A stretch of 64,000 nt of DNA from Gymnothorax reevesii (lineage: Eukaryota; Chordata; Actinopteri; Anguilliformes; Muraenidae): contig CM056583.1 in assembly GCA_029721435.1 (NCBI GenBank), positions 55,674,120 through 55,738,119 on the forward strand, in the 5' to 3' direction. A program made the position numbers and the translations under genes. The notes under the pieces were generated by a model. It did no database searches. It saw only the letters and a list, made by a program, of their open reading frames with translations, and was not told the origin of the DNA. Positions 12,006 through 24,570 of the stretch are shown in pieces. Position 1 is the stretch's first letter, and each line of letters starts with the position of its first letter.

Positions 12006-14943
12006 GGTAAATGTGCTCTTTACTTTAGGGCTGTGAGGTTCTCTTGGTGTTCAGCGTCGGCTTGTCCATGCCTGTGATGATACTCGGGAGTCTGGCTCCA
12101 CATGGCTATCCTTCTGACCCTGTTAAGGTTCACTAAGGGCAGAGGTAATTCAAGGACTCAAAACTGTGGAGTCTGAAGTACTGAGAGTGTGATTTATTTA
12201 CAGGTGAAGTGTTGGAATTTGGTGGCAGTGCGAAATACTGAGTGTCAAGGACATGCAGAAAATGATGATGATAATAAAATTAATAAAAAAGAAGGAAAAC
12301 TGTACAGAAATGTAGAAAAGATGAATGCGACTGTGTTGGGCCATGTCCCTGGAGGGCGCAAGACACGTTAAAAAAAAAAAAAAAAAAACTTATTCCGACT
12401 GTCTTTGCCCAGCTCCTCAAAAGACAACTTTCATGAGCCCTAAGAGCACTGGTATATACTCTTGTATTCTCCCACGTTGCTTCTTCCATTTAGACAATAA
12501 GTAAATAAATAAATAATGAAAAATGTATCAACCAAATGAAATTGGAACAATAATTAAATTTAGTATATAGCCTGTGGCCAAATATGACCCAAAAAAGCAG
12601 CAATAATCAACCAAGAAAGCACAAATAATTAAACAGTACTTCCACTACTCAACATATGGCAGCTCCTAGCTCCCCCAACAGATATTCTGCCTGCCTCCCC
12701 CATACTAGTTTGGTTGTGGCTCTTTTTTTTTTTTTTTCCTCGGACCAAACATTTTTCTCTCAATGATTTTCAGTGGCACTTCCCGATATTGGTTGTTCCT
12801 TATTTGTAAATTACCTCAGACTGTTTTTTGAGCGGGATAAACTGGCTTTTCCTGCATGTCCCTCAGGGTAGTGAGGGTAAGGAGTTCAGTGACTTTGCAT
12901 GTATTCTTGAGAATAAGACCAGACTGGTACTCCCAAGTATTTAATAGGTTGAATTAACAGAAGACTTTTAATTGCAGTCAGGTTGTGCCAAGGGTTCGTG
13001 TGGGTTTGTGGTGGAGTATATTTTCCTGGCTGCACAGCAGTGTAACAGATGGGAAAAGTGATTTGTTGGGTTATTGACCCAGTGCTTATATGAGTGTATT
13101 TTTCAGCGTGGTTGTCCCATCCCTCCCTGTGAAATGAGAAGGGCAGCACTTCAGTCTATCAATGGTGCTGAGTCTCTTGGTTTTGTTGAAATGGCTTCAG
13201 AGCTGTACATAATTTAAAACAATTAGTCTGTCATATATACACACACCCACACAATAGCTGAGAAACATTACCATGATCTGTCTTCAACGCACACCTCTTT
13301 GTAGTATTTTGATAAAAAGTCCCTTCCAATCTGTGTGCTTATTGGCCATCGGCTATCTGTTTCAGCATGAATGATGCTGAAAATGGCCTTTTTTCCCGTG
13401 TAGACATGGCACAAATGTGCTTCCGAATGGAAATAAATTTGGTGGTGTTAACCATTAGAGCAGTGAAGCCAAAGCTGAGTGGATGAGCGGCCCACAGCAT
13501 TTTGAAATGTTTGAAAGATTCACTAGTTGGGCACATGCTTCGCCGTTTGTGGGGCATCCACACATAAATGCATGTGGCATTTACTTCTGCAGTGTATAAA
13601 ATAACCATCCTTTAAGTGGTAATGTGCTGTTCATTTACCCCATGCCTGCACCAGCCAGGCCCATAAATCTGGCTTGCTGTCTCTCAGACACATTTTCTGC
13701 CTTGATTAACAATTACTTTTACTTTCTTGATTCTGATTGGCTGAAATGCGCGTCAGACTTGAGCACACCACTCGCTCGATCCTGTTTAACGGTCTTTGAA
13801 AAGGGCTGTTTTGCATTGCCTAATGTCCTTTGATTCCGTCACGCCCTGAAAGTGGCTTAGACAAATTAAGCCTTTTTTAATTGCTCTCTTTAATGTTTAT
13901 TTTCTTAGCTGATGATGCTCTTGAGCAGCTTTTCGGAACGTATTCTTCATTATACCGCAGAGTATCAGTTTGGGCATCGTGATGAAAGTGATAAACAAGG
14001 CAGCTGATTTACCTGCGTGTGATAATATTTAATTTTCTTCAATGCCATTTGTTTAAACGAAAGTGAAAATTCCTATTTTTAAAAAAGTGACATAATGTTT
14101 ATGAAGTCATTAAATTATTTTCTAAAAAACAACTGGTAGCCTTGACTGCACTATCATGTAGGCGATTGCAAACCCACATCTCTAGACACATTTTGCGCTG
14201 CTTCAGCGTTGTTGGAAACAATGATGTTTGCTCTGTACTTACTCAAGTAGTGTGCATGAATTTCTACTTCAAGTGTCTTGATTTTAACGGCCCAAGAAAG
14301 GTCTGAAGTTTTTTTATTAGTATTTACAGTACATAAGTGCTTAATTCGTGAATAAATGCAAAAATTTACTTTGCATAAATATGTGCTTTTCATTAATCGC
14401 CAGCTATTTGGATTAAGACCAATATTTTTTGCATCTGGAAGTGGTCAACCAAAAGATATTCTGCTCTGGACCAACACCCCTCCCCAACGCTCACTCTGCA
14501 TGTTCCCATAGTTTAAAACATGGCAGCATCGCAGCTTATTTTTTTGTAGCAGTACATTTTCCGAAGAATTGTGCTCGTCCATATTGAGGTTTGATTTCAC
14601 TGACGGCAGTTTGGTGGGGTTCCTGCAACTCAGCATATTGAATGGCTTCCCACTGTTGCCAAACACCTTCATTCACTCATCCGTCTTCTGGCTGGAACAA
14701 TGCGATTATGCTCCAGTTCGAACCATTTGTTTAATGACGCAATAACACTTAAAAATGTACTCACTGTAATAAAAGTAAAGAGGAATTGGTTACCTCTGCC
14801 AGCATTTTATTTTTGTTTTCAGTCAGTGGGCTGGGGAGAGACGGTCTCTCATCACACTCACTGAGTGATTGGTAGATTTGCCGCAGAGTTGTCTCAGCTG
14901 CAAGTTATGTTCCAGTGCCCTTGAAAGGTACAATGGTCTAAGT

Positions 14944-15150
14944 CAGGGATGTCCAATCTTATCCGTAAAGGGCCGGTGTGGGTGCAGGTTTTTGTCCTTT
15001 CCAGCAGTGCTTCTGCACCTGATTCCATTAATTAACTAATCAGGGGTTTCAATCAGGGCCTTAGTGGGTAGAATCAGGTTTGTTAGTGTTGGGCTCAAAC
15101 AAAAACCAGCACCCACACCGGCCCTTTCTGGATGAGATTGGACACCCCTG
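14944..15150. mobile_element. hAT-type MITE, 207 bp, exact 8-bp TSD
   Basis: It begins CAGGGATGTCCAATCTTATC and ends with the matching inverted CACCCCTG terminus. The inverted repeats extend about 50 bp and include the GGGCCGGTGTGGGTGC block. The octamer GTCTAAGT is found on both sides (14936-14943 and 15151-15158), the hallmark of hAT insertion. There is no coding capacity. The exact duplication marks an intact insertion. Confidence 0.93.
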
Positions 15151-15196
15151 GTCTAAGTGGTATAAACAAAGATACATGATAGTATTTACCCCTTTT

Positions 15197-15290
15197 TATC
15201 CCCCAACATATAATGCGAGGGGATATAGTCATCAATATGTTCGTCCATCTATCTGCCTGTAATCATTTTGTTTCCGCTGCTAGAACACGA
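15197..15290. repeat. hairpin head of a repeat element
   Basis: TATCCCC (15197-15203) pairs with GGGGATA (15219-15225), followed by GTTCGTCCATCTATCTGCC. It lies just after the hAT MITE. The body is unclear. Confidence 0.45.
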
Positions 15291-15862
15291 AACCGTTCAA
15301 TATTTTTTAACAAAGCATGTTTTGCGTATTTATCAGGTCCTAGCCTTGTGCCTTTTGGTATTTTGGGACTTCTAAGATTAGATTGCAGGGGCCAGGGGGA
15401 TATGTCATCCTCTGATGACTTTTGTTATTCTGAGGAACAGCTCTGCTTTAATTGATAACAAGACTCATTTTGAGAGGGCGGGAAGATTGCATAATGGTCT
15501 CCTAACAATGTTTGCTTTTTTATATCCAGCTATAATTTTTTTTTCTTTTTCACTTCTATGTTTAACGGCCACCACTTTTTTTCTTGACCAGGCAGTAAAA
15601 TTGAGTGAGCTCAAAAGGCATCACTTAGAAACATTTAGTGACAAATTAATTCAGCATCAACTTCCTTGACTAATTCTTCAGAGTATGGGACACAATATCT
15701 GAGTAGAGAAAACAGTTGTTGTGGTGTGATAGTGCAGGTCGCTGATGGCTGTTTAACGATGGCTGCAGTGCTGTGCAGAAATACAGCGCAGTCCACGGGG
15801 AGGGAGCCGCTGACTAGTGAAAGGTTATTTCTGCTCTTTACTGCTTGTACTATGTGCAAAAG

Positions 15863-16815
15863 CAGGCCTACCAAAGAAAACGTAGCCTCAGCACACAAAA
15901 ACTTTGAAATGCCTACATTAATCGCGGAAATAGCAACTGAAAAATAATACCCCGCTACCGAAACTGCAAAAACCGCAACATAAACTGTTGACTCGTAGCA
16001 TAAGACTATGAAACTGCAACATCTTCTATCGCATCCGTCTTTGCCATTTACTGCACTTGCGCGTACCGGCCCAGGCTGCTTTCAGAGATAGCGGAATCAG
16101 GCGTGTCTCCTTCGGTTGGTAAGTAAAACTTCCAAATATGACGTTATTGTTAATGCAGATGTTTAACAATGAATTGTAAGACGTAGCTGTTGCATCCACA
16201 TTCTCGTAAATTCGCTTATTTTAGCACGTCACCCTGCCGAAAATGAACGATGCACTGTCGATTTTGCTATAGTCTTAGAGTTGCCAACTTGACGACTTTC
16301 TCAAGACGTATACATACGTATACATACGTCTTGAGTGGACAAACAATCCCGATTTGGAAAGTCGCCAGATTAAGCGAGAAAGTCGTCAAGTTGGCAACTC
16401 TAAGACTTTAGCGAAATCGAAAGTGCATCGTTCATTTTCGGCAGGGTGACATGCTAAAATAAGCGAATTTACGAGAATGTGGATGTATCAGCTACGTCTT
16501 ACAATTCATTGTTAAATATCTGCATTAACAATAACGTCATATTTGGAAGTTTTACTCACCAACCGAAGGAGACACGCCTGATTCCGCTATCTCTGAAAGC
16601 AGCCTGGGCCGGTACGCGCAAGCGCAGTAAATGGCAAAGACGGATGCGAATGAAGATGTTGCAGTTTCATAGTCTTATGCTACGAGTCAACAGTTTATGT
16701 TGCGGTTTTTGCAGTTTCGGTAGCGGGGTATTATTTTTCAGTTGCTATTTCCGCGATTAATGTAGGCATTTCAAAGTTTTTGTGTGCTGAGGCCACGTTT
16801 TCTTTGGTAGGCCTG
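15863..16815. repeat. 953-bp near-perfect palindrome (two 440-bp arms)
   Basis: The left arm 15863-16302 and right arm 16376-16815 are reverse complements with roughly a dozen mismatches by eye (about 97 percent). The tips read CAGGCCTACCAAAGAAAACG and its complement. The spacer 16303-16375 is 73 bp and holds a smaller palindromic pair (AAGACGTAT and ATACGTCTT). AAAAG is found just outside both tips (15858-15862 and 16816-16820), a possible 5-bp target duplication. It has no coding capacity of its own. It may be a foldback transposon or an inverted duplication; transcribed across, it would form a very long hairpin RNA. Confidence 0.93.
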
Positions 16816-19084
16816 AAAAGGCTCCTTAAGTATGTGTTTGTGTTGGCATTTCAACCTCCGAGTGGCCTCATTTATTGAACTCTAGGTTTTTGCAGTTATT
16901 GCTTTAATATTGTTTTAAATTTTTTTGAAAGGTGATTTTGAGTCAGTTAAATGAGTTCATGCAATTGTAAATACCATAAACTTGTTGTGTTGTGACATCT
17001 ATAGTTGCTGCTATTAGAAGATTGCCCCCAATTTTCATGGCCACTAGCCACCACGGAAAACGGCAAATCAGCAATCAACGGAACAGGGGAGTAAAGTTTT
17101 GCTTGACCATATTTATTCACGTCCATTTTGCTTCGTGTTCTTAAAGTGAAATATTTTTTCAGGAATATTTGGGTCGCAGCCGCAGGTGCACATTAGGAGT
17201 ACATTGCGGTTAGCAGGACCGTAGTCAGCTTGTAAGGACACATCACACAAGAAAAGGCTGCTGAGATCCTGCTCACCACAATGTCCTATTTCTATAGGAC
17301 AACCAATGGGATAACACCCACTGCTCTTCCTGCCCCCCTAATATACAGTGCCTGCGCTCGACCCACAACCACTTTCAAGCTCAAACTTTATTGTGATCTC
17401 AACTATACGCCTGTAACGTCTCATGGCTGCTTCTACCATGGTAGTGATGCTGTCGCATTGACTAAATCTGTCCACTGACAGACAGACAGACAAACAAACA
17501 TTTAAACACTTGGCAATCATTCAAACCCGCCTGTTAGGTTGTTACCTTGGCAGTAGATGTCTCCAGGACCACATTTTACCATAATCTCTCACAGGCGCAC
17601 ACACTTGCGTGCGTGCGCGAGTACGCACACACATTCAAAGACTCACAAGGTGAAAACAATACCAGCCTGTGCTAGTAATGAAGTGTTTCTTTTGAACTTT
17701 AGGCCTTTGCATGCAGTGACCTGATACACAATACAGCACATCGCAAGGCGGATGTGATCGCCGATAATCAAAGGTCAAAAGGTCCGCGCACAATCAAACA
17801 CTTTTGTATATAATCGCTATTTTTGGCGTTTACTTCCAAGATGCGGACACGGGCTTAGATAAGAATTTAGTGGTATTTTTTAAGTTCATTTCCATGATGG
17901 TTTTCTTTTGCAAAGCTTCACAATGCTCATCGCATTGTGAGAAAACTAAATAAAATCACAGTCGAGTTCGAATACGATAGCACAGTGGCAGAGCTAAATT
18001 GAGCGAGAACAACACAATATACAGTACAGTGCAAACACCACGTCGCCGAGTCACATTGTAAACATGTGCTGTTTATTTAATTTTTAGTTTTATACTGTTT
18101 AAAAAGATTAGAATTAAGATAATAATTCAAATAGTAAAATCAATCTTAGATGTTCACTTCATTGCTTACGTCCCACAGCGGCTGGGGCTTTGTAGCTTAG
18201 CCTGCGGCTGCATGCATTGGCTTGGCAAAGCTGGCCCTATTACCGGAAGTGCGGACGTCTACAAGAAATCTCCTGCATTTATCTCTCCCGATTTACGACA
18301 CTTTCACTCTATATCAGGTCGCTCCTATTGGACTCGGGTCTAGGGATTGACTCGCTCCTTAGAACCAAATTAACAAAAAATGTGTCTCTGTCCATTGAAT
18401 TATAATGCTCAAAGTATATCATCATCTGTATGCAATAAAACTGCATACTGCGCAAATTTCAGATACTAAGGAAACTGCCCAGCTCAGAGTTAAGGGGTGA
18501 AGTCTGGGTCACTGCCTGTTGTTGCCTTGAAGAGACCTCAGGATATCTATGTTTATGATACACTGTTGGATTGTTTTCTAGTGTTTTGTCTCTCTTTGCT
18601 ATGTTTTGTTTTCGCTCTGATTCAGTGATAAAGTGACCTCTGTTGTTACTCTGCCTTGTATGGTTTTAGGTATGTTTAAGTTGTGTAAATTGGCCACTGT
18701 GGGTGAAGTAGTATTGGCACATTGTCTAACCTCATCTGTTTGAATTCACCTGAAAGATGGTACCCACCTCTGTGTGTGGTTGTGTGTGTGTGTCTTCATG
18801 TGCGCGCATGTATTTTAAAGCACACAAGACTTCTTTAAAAAGATCTCCCTGACCTGTTTTTAGATAGCTCAGTTAAACACTACACTGAAGTGTTCAGTGC
18901 CTCATAGCTTTGCTGGAAGAGTTATTAGCGGTGAGGCAAAGCCAGGCTCCTTTTAGCGCTGTCCTGTTAGCATGCTTAGTGGACCTTCATAACAACCCAC
19001 TTATACCCCCCAGTCTGCTGAGCCTCGGGGCACCTGACATCCCTTAAACTACCTCCTGTCCCCCTTGCCCCTCCAGCCTTTTCA

Positions 19085-19536
19085 TTTGCATTCACGCTGC
19101 AGCCATTAATGAGCTCCGTGTTACGCACCAGAAGCGCAATAGTGCTGCTATTTGGAACATAAATGAATCGGCCCTTGTGATTGGCTCCTTTGTGAGCCGA
19201 GGGGGAGTTGCCCCCCCCTTCCCTGCACTCCCTCTGCCTCGCTCCCTTTCGCTCAGTAACTCAGTCACTGACGTGCGGTTTGTGCTGGACCCCTCGCACT
19301 GATCCTGACGTTTTAGTGTGGAGATGTTGGAGGAAGCAGCCACAGCACTGTGATAAGCTGGGACGTGACCACAATTGCCGTAGCAACAACAGAGCCTGGC
19401 TCCCGCGCGAGGTTTTGACAGCAGCACTGATCGCCTGCAGTTGTCTCTTTCCCTCTCGCTATTTTTTTCTCTCGCGCCACTTCGTTCGCGCCTGTTCTCC
19501 TGCCTTTTTGCGGATCTCTGCTGAGTGCGCTCGGAG
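19085..19536 (+). promoter_or_regulatory. CpG-rich block, likely internal psd3 promoter and 5' UTR
   Basis: Base composition changes sharply here. A GC- and CpG-richer block begins near 19085 and runs into the first coding exon, ending around 19710, while DNA on both sides is AT-rich. It contains an inverted CCAAT box (GATTGGCT, 19179-19186), a C-run next to GGGGGAGTT, and pyrimidine-rich CTC/TCTC stretches near 19440-19500 typical of a vertebrate 5' UTR. No clear TATA box is visible, which suits a dispersed CpG-type start. The transcription start was not located. It is probably the promoter of a Sec7-less psd3 transcript. Confidence 0.55.
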
Positions 19537-19713
19537 ATGATTGGGGTGAACAGCGTCCAGGGGGCCAGCAAGGTCCGCATGCGGGCTAGCGGTTCTGTGA
19601 AGTATGGCCGGGACGAGTCCGCGAGACGGCAGGCACAGCAGCACCGCTCCAAGTCCCTCAAAGTGTCCAATTCCACCGAGTTCTGCTCTGTGCCGCAGCC
19701 CAAAAAGGAGAAG
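19537..19713 (+). CDS. psd3: psd3-like alternative first coding exon (59 codons)
   Basis: The ATG at 19537 has G at -3 and A at +4, a fair Kozak context, and lies in a GC-rich block. The 59 residues begin MIGVNSVQGASKVRMRASG and end in a lysine-rich tail (QPKKEK). They are strongly basic with many Ser and Gln, and show no domain I recognise. The exon ends on a complete codon at a GTAACC donor (19714), so it joins the 25473 exon in phase 0. In the long form of PSD3, as I recall it, the exon before that one is the last bulk Sec7 exon and also ends in Lys in phase 0. This exon therefore replaces the Sec7 domain. A Sec7-less short form is known for the paralogue EFA6A (EFA6As). If not spliced, the frame runs on only to 19812, so splicing makes better sense. 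The splice and promoter use are inferred. Confidence 0.72.
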
Positions 19714-20603
19714 GTAACCGAGACATCAGGTTTTTCAGTGGCAGTGGTTGAACACTTTCTGTTACATCAGCGACTTTTGACAGAAAATTTGGTCTTTGAT
19801 GGTTGGAACTGAGTATCTGTTTGCATTTGGTGATGGGTGTGGGGACGCCTGGCATGTCCAACGAAAACTCAATCAGGGTTCAGTTTTCTTCCAATTTTGT
19901 TACATTTGAGGTGGTTTAATTTACATTCTGCTTGTGGGTCCTCAGCATGTTGTAAGTTTTTTGGCTCATTATTTGAAGTGTAGCACCAGCAATGTGATCA
20001 GTGTTTGTTGTTAAAATTGACGTAACAAGAGTGATTCATTTCTGGTGTTATTGTAATTTAGGAGTGTTTTATGAATAACCACTTGTTAGAATGGGGAGGA
20101 TGTAGCCACTTTTGCTTCTAAAGGAGCAGTTTGTGCTGCAGAATGCCTCTGGCTCATCGCTGTGACGTGGATGCAGGATTTACTTTTGTTGACGCTGCTT
20201 CGGGTGGTTTCCGTGGGTGAAGGCAGGCTGTGTGTGGTATTTGGGAATGATCTCTGGTTTTGATAAACCCCCCCCCACCCTGCCTCTTGACAACTTCCAA
20301 AGGGACATATCGATGTTAGTCTGGGCAAGTCCAATGTTTTTCCTTTAAAATGTCAATTAATGTGTCACCCTGGTGTCGATTTCTCTTCCATTTAATGCAT
20401 TAGTGATTGATGGCAGACACCCTGCGATGCAGTTTCTATCCACTCTGCGTCTGTGAAAGTGCAGCCCCTTTTATTATTTGTTTATAAATATTCATCGCTG
20501 GTCTTATATTTTGAAAAGTATGTATGATATGCGTATATAGGCTTGCACATCAGTGACTGTGTGTGTGTGTGGATACTGAATGTGCATGTATGTGTGCTTG
20601 TTC

Positions 20604-20632
20604 GTGTGTGTGTGTGTGTGTGTGTGTGTGAG
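20604..20632. repeat. GT dinucleotide microsatellite
   Basis: About 14 uninterrupted GT units, followed by a GAGTGAGAGAG tail; a shorter TG run lies at 20558-20571. It is in psd3 intron 1. Confidence 0.95.
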
Positions 20633-22948
20633 TGAGAGAGGGGGAGATTTAGAGAGGATGCGCTGCAGTAAATATGTTCTCCTTTTCTAGAAACTAAGCC
20701 CATCAACTGTCTGGCTATAATTTTTACATTGAATTATCCGCCCTTGTCTTTTTTCAAAGGGAAATGGTATAATGGTGAATTGAGCTGATGATATTGTATG
20801 AGCGCCTCTGGCTGGAGTGTTGTTTGTCTTGAGATATGAGTACAGTGTACACATGCAGTATTGCATCTTGGTTTCCAGCTGGAGATGGTTGGTCACATTG
20901 TATTTGTTGTTGACCAGTTGCTGCGCTGAGTTGTTGCTCTGTGTTCCTCCGACGCTTTCGGCGTGGGATTAGACTCCGCTCTGTGGCCATCCTTCGTAAG
21001 TCCTTCGTGCACAAAGGTTTTGGGATAATCGCACGCATTGCTCATTCAGCTGCTGTTTCGCCTGAAAAACCCACACCTGCCGTCTGTTCCGTTATTGCGA
21101 GTCGAGCGTGAGCAGGTGCGCTTGACGTACCACCCCGAACTCTCATTGATTCCCAATGCTTAATTACAATTACATGAACCATTTGGCAGCTTCTGCATTT
21201 CACCATCCCTCAGCCTATTTTCCAACTGAGGTCATTTATCATCAGCACAGCAGGGAGCTGCCTATACCTTGCCAAGCGTGAGCGTGAGTTAACCTCTGAA
21301 GATGTCAACCAGGAGTATTTATGCAAGAAAGTTGAATGTGGTTTAAGGAATTAACCTCCCTGCAGTTTCCACATCTAAGATTGTTGATGCAATATTTATT
21401 TGCTCTTCACAGGCATTTTTCTCTCGACCTTTCTTAACGTTGTAGGAGAAAATCACTGCACCTGTCTGAGTGTATTAATGCTTGCATGTTTGTAAAGAGG
21501 CACGGATGTGGTATTGGGAAAATCAATTATCCTTCGCACATTTTGCGTACTGAACTGAAGAGGAATTCTTTTGGTCCTCACAGAGGGATGAGCAGCAGAT
21601 ACTGACAGCAGGGCTCAGCTGCAGTACTGACAGGGCACTGGGCAGCCAAGGGGGACAGTGCTGTTAGTGCCACTTTCTCGTGCCACCGTCTCACTTTGAA
21701 CTTCAGAAAAAGGAGTTTCATCAGCAGTCAGGAAGTGAGAGGGAATTGGACGAACTGATCCACGCTCTAGCGAGCAGATGTTTGTGAAGTGATATATCCA
21801 AGACGGATGTCAGTTTTTGCCCAGAAGACCTGGCTAAGTAGGCAAGAAATGTCAAGACCGAAGTCAGTTTGCAGTCATTGACAAATCACAGGCCTGGCTA
21901 TCTCTGTCACAGTTGTCAGGTACTGCAGTTGGCTGGAATTTTCTGCATCCCATTAACCTATTGTAAATTTGTTCAAGAAATCTGACTTTTTTCCTGTCCC
22001 AACTGGCTTACTTTCACTGGGGAGAATCAAAAATGTGTGTTTGCTCTATTCCTGCCACTTTGGATTCCAGTATCCAGGCCTGATGAGTGTGAATGAGAGT
22101 CACATGCTTTGTTATGTTACAATACCTGCTTCTGATCCCTGAGCAAGGCTGCAGCGCTGAACATTTCAGATTTCATACCCTCTTTGCGAGCGAATGAATG
22201 CCACCCTCTCAGTTTTTCCAGCCTATAGCCAGTCCTCATCCAAAAGCATGGGTGAAATCACGTGTGCATGAAGTGTGTTTAGAGCCTTGGAAAATATCTC
22301 AAATTTGTGGGATTTTATCTTTGGCCATTTTGTGCATGGCAGGCACTTGCTTTGCTCTTGTTTTTTCACTGGGTATGGAAGGGTTAGAGGCATGTTGATT
22401 TGGTGTGTAAATGTGCTAAATGGCGCAAATTTTCCCCAGATGGTCCAGTTTCTGAAATGCACTGGCTTCTTCCTGCCACAAGATGGTGATGAAGCACATA
22501 CATGTCCTTTATTTTCTCAGTTGTTTACAAACACTCTTGATTTGCACTCGTGCCATTCTTCCTTCAACAGCTTTCCTGTCACTTTCCATTGAAACTTCCA
22601 ATTATGTCAGTTCCCTGATTGGCTTTGTAATGTTCATTTGTTATCGCGGTGCCATCTTCTTTACTGTTCGCAAATGCATTGAAAAAATCTGTTGGAAGAA
22701 TTGACTACGAAAGGATAGGTTTTAGTTGGGGTACAACAGAAGCTGAATTAAAATTCTGATCTAAAGCAGGTCTGAAGCATTTTCTAATTGATCTCCAGAA
22801 ATTAGCATTGTTGGTTTTGTTTTGACTCTGTTGTTCTTTGAAATGGATTGACACGTGTATCTATTTATTTACCAGCCTATCAATTTATTTTAGCTTGCTG
22901 TATTTATACATCATCACCATGAAATGGCCTCGATGCTGTTGTGGCGTC

Positions 22949-23727
22949 AACACAGACGAGCCAAAACATTAAAACCACTCACAGAAGAAGCACGTATCAT
23001 TGGGCAGCTCACAATAATGGCGCACATCACGGTCTACAGATGGTACTTTCTGCAGATGGTAAGGGAACAATCTGTTCTCACAGTCAACGTGTTGGACATG
23101 GGAGAAACCTCAGTGACTGTGGGCCTTGTTGTTATGGCCAAATGAGTGGGTCAGTACTTCTCCTACCGACTGTAGTACAATGAGGGACAAACCGAGAACC
23201 GGCGACTGGGTGTTGGGTCCCCAAGTCTCAGAAATGAACTAGGGCAACAAAGGCTTATCTCGTCTAGTCCAAGCCAGTAGAGAGGCTACTATGGTATAGA
23301 ATTTTAATGATACTTACCAGAGGGACTCGCAGCACATCGCACTCTGCTGCATACAGCACTCGGAAGCTGGAGCAGTCGGAGTGCCCATACCAGCCCCAGT
23401 CCACCAACAATGGGCATGTCAGTGTCATTACAGGGCTTTGGAGTAATGGGAGATGGTTGCCTGGTTCACTGAGCCCCGGTTTCTTTCATATCCTGTGCCT
23501 GGCCTGATATGTGTGCACCATTTACCGGGGGATGAAATGGCACCAGGATGCGCAGTGGGAATAAGCTGGTGGTGGGAGTGTGGCTCTCTGGGAAATGTTC
23601 AGCTGGGAAACCACTAGGTTTTAGAATTCGAGTGGACATCAGTTTGACAGAGCTGTTTCTGCGGCACAAGGGGGAGCTACACAATATTAGGCAGTTGGTT
23701 TTAATGTAGTGGCTGATTGGTGTATGC
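22949..23727 (+). mobile_element. internally deleted Tc1-type element, copy 1
   Basis: The left end contains GAGCCAAAACATTAAAACCA and the right end its inverse, with GGTTTTAATGTAGTGGCTGA. Inside are decayed transposase pieces in transcription order on the plus strand: the N-terminal DNA-binding part (about 22980-23240) and a middle piece near GAAATGGCACCAGGATGCGC. The part with the last catalytic residues is missing, and the sequence jumps to the 3' end CAATATTAGGCAGTTGG. It is about 780 bp where a full element is about 1.5 kb. Many stops. It is a dead copy in intron 1. Confidence 0.8.
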
Positions 23728-24283
23728 TTAACTTACTTTACTACTAACTTACTAATTTTAGAACTAAATCATTGGTACATATCTATGCAACCCTGCATAT
23801 CAATGGCCTCATGCAAGAAGGGCATAAGTGACATTTTACAAATTTTACAGGAGAGCCAAAAAACTGCCACAGCACCACCTATTAGCTATATGCTGAACTA
23901 TCCATGATAGAAGTACAGTACTTAATAACCTATTGGGATGCCTACTAGACATTTTCATCATTCTTTGCAATTTGGGAGATAATTAGCAAAATGCGTTTAA
24001 GTCCATTTAGCATGAGCGAAGATGACCGTTTCGATCACAGCTACACCAATGTTAAAAAGGAATTTTAATCCCTTTAGGATCAGAATTGAGACTCCAGACT
24101 TGGTCAGGAGATGGGCTAGTCTCAGTTATTCCAAAACAACCAAAAAAAGTCATTTTTGACCGTAGTGTCACTTACGCCCTTCTTGCAAGAGGCCATCAAT
24201 ATGTAATTTATCCTAAACTGGTACATTTTGGGATTTGTAGACTTCACACTCCCTTAAGCGCCCCTGTTTTCTGGTCATGTATT

Positions 24284-24570
24284 TATCCCTCTGCCACAAT
24301 AAATTTTAGTGGGAGATATTGAAACAGGCTCCTTCTGTTTGTCTGTCCATGCGTCTGTGCGTCCGTCTCGATCAGTAGTAGTCTTTGTTTCTGGTGCAGA
24401 ACTATGAAAGTGACTGCCTTGAAACCTGGCATGCATGTTCTCAAGGGTGTAGTGCTGTAGTGGTGCCTTTAAGTATTAGAGAGTTTGACAAATTTTATTT
24501 TTTCCAGTTACCATGGAGACAAATTGGTACAGAGTGTCTCATGTAATGTGGAAGGGGTAGTGGTGGGGGA
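24284..24570. repeat. hairpin-headed element, single unit
   Basis: The sequence AGATATTGAAACAGGCTCC, then GTCTGTCCATGCGTCTGTGC, then one tandem-type unit with AACTATGAAAGTGACTGCCT and ACCATGGAGACAAATTGG matches the element at 46.26 kb almost step by step. Its head hairpin is degenerate. Confidence 0.65.

Larger units (their letters stand above)
1..19084. other. upstream DNA or long-isoform intron, no host exon seen
   Basis: I found no convincing host exon here on either strand. Listed elsewhere are the Helentron-like end (1-670), the Tc1 relic (2970-3560), a Tc1 scrap (5570-5625), hairpin-headed elements near 5.9, 10.0, 11.5 and 15.2 kb, a CpG-rich tandem patch (8630-8945), a hAT MITE (14944-15150) and the palindrome (15863-16815). 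The rest is AT-rich DNA with short T or A runs, for example 1302-1315, 6802-6818 and 12370-12388, and no recognised signal. If the full-length psd3 promoter lies further left, this whole stretch is intronic. Confidence 0.6.

Noticed and set aside
15858..16820. hAT origin for the palindrome
   Set aside because: The tips start CAGGCC like some hAT ends, but the flanks show at best a 5-bp match and not the 8-bp hAT duplication.
19092..19703. 203-codon open frame on the minus strand, the longest in the window
   Set aside because: It lies across the GC-rich promoter and the first psd3 exon in antisense, where low stop frequency is expected. Its peptide is rich in Arg, Cys and Ser with no domain, and the plus strand explains the region.
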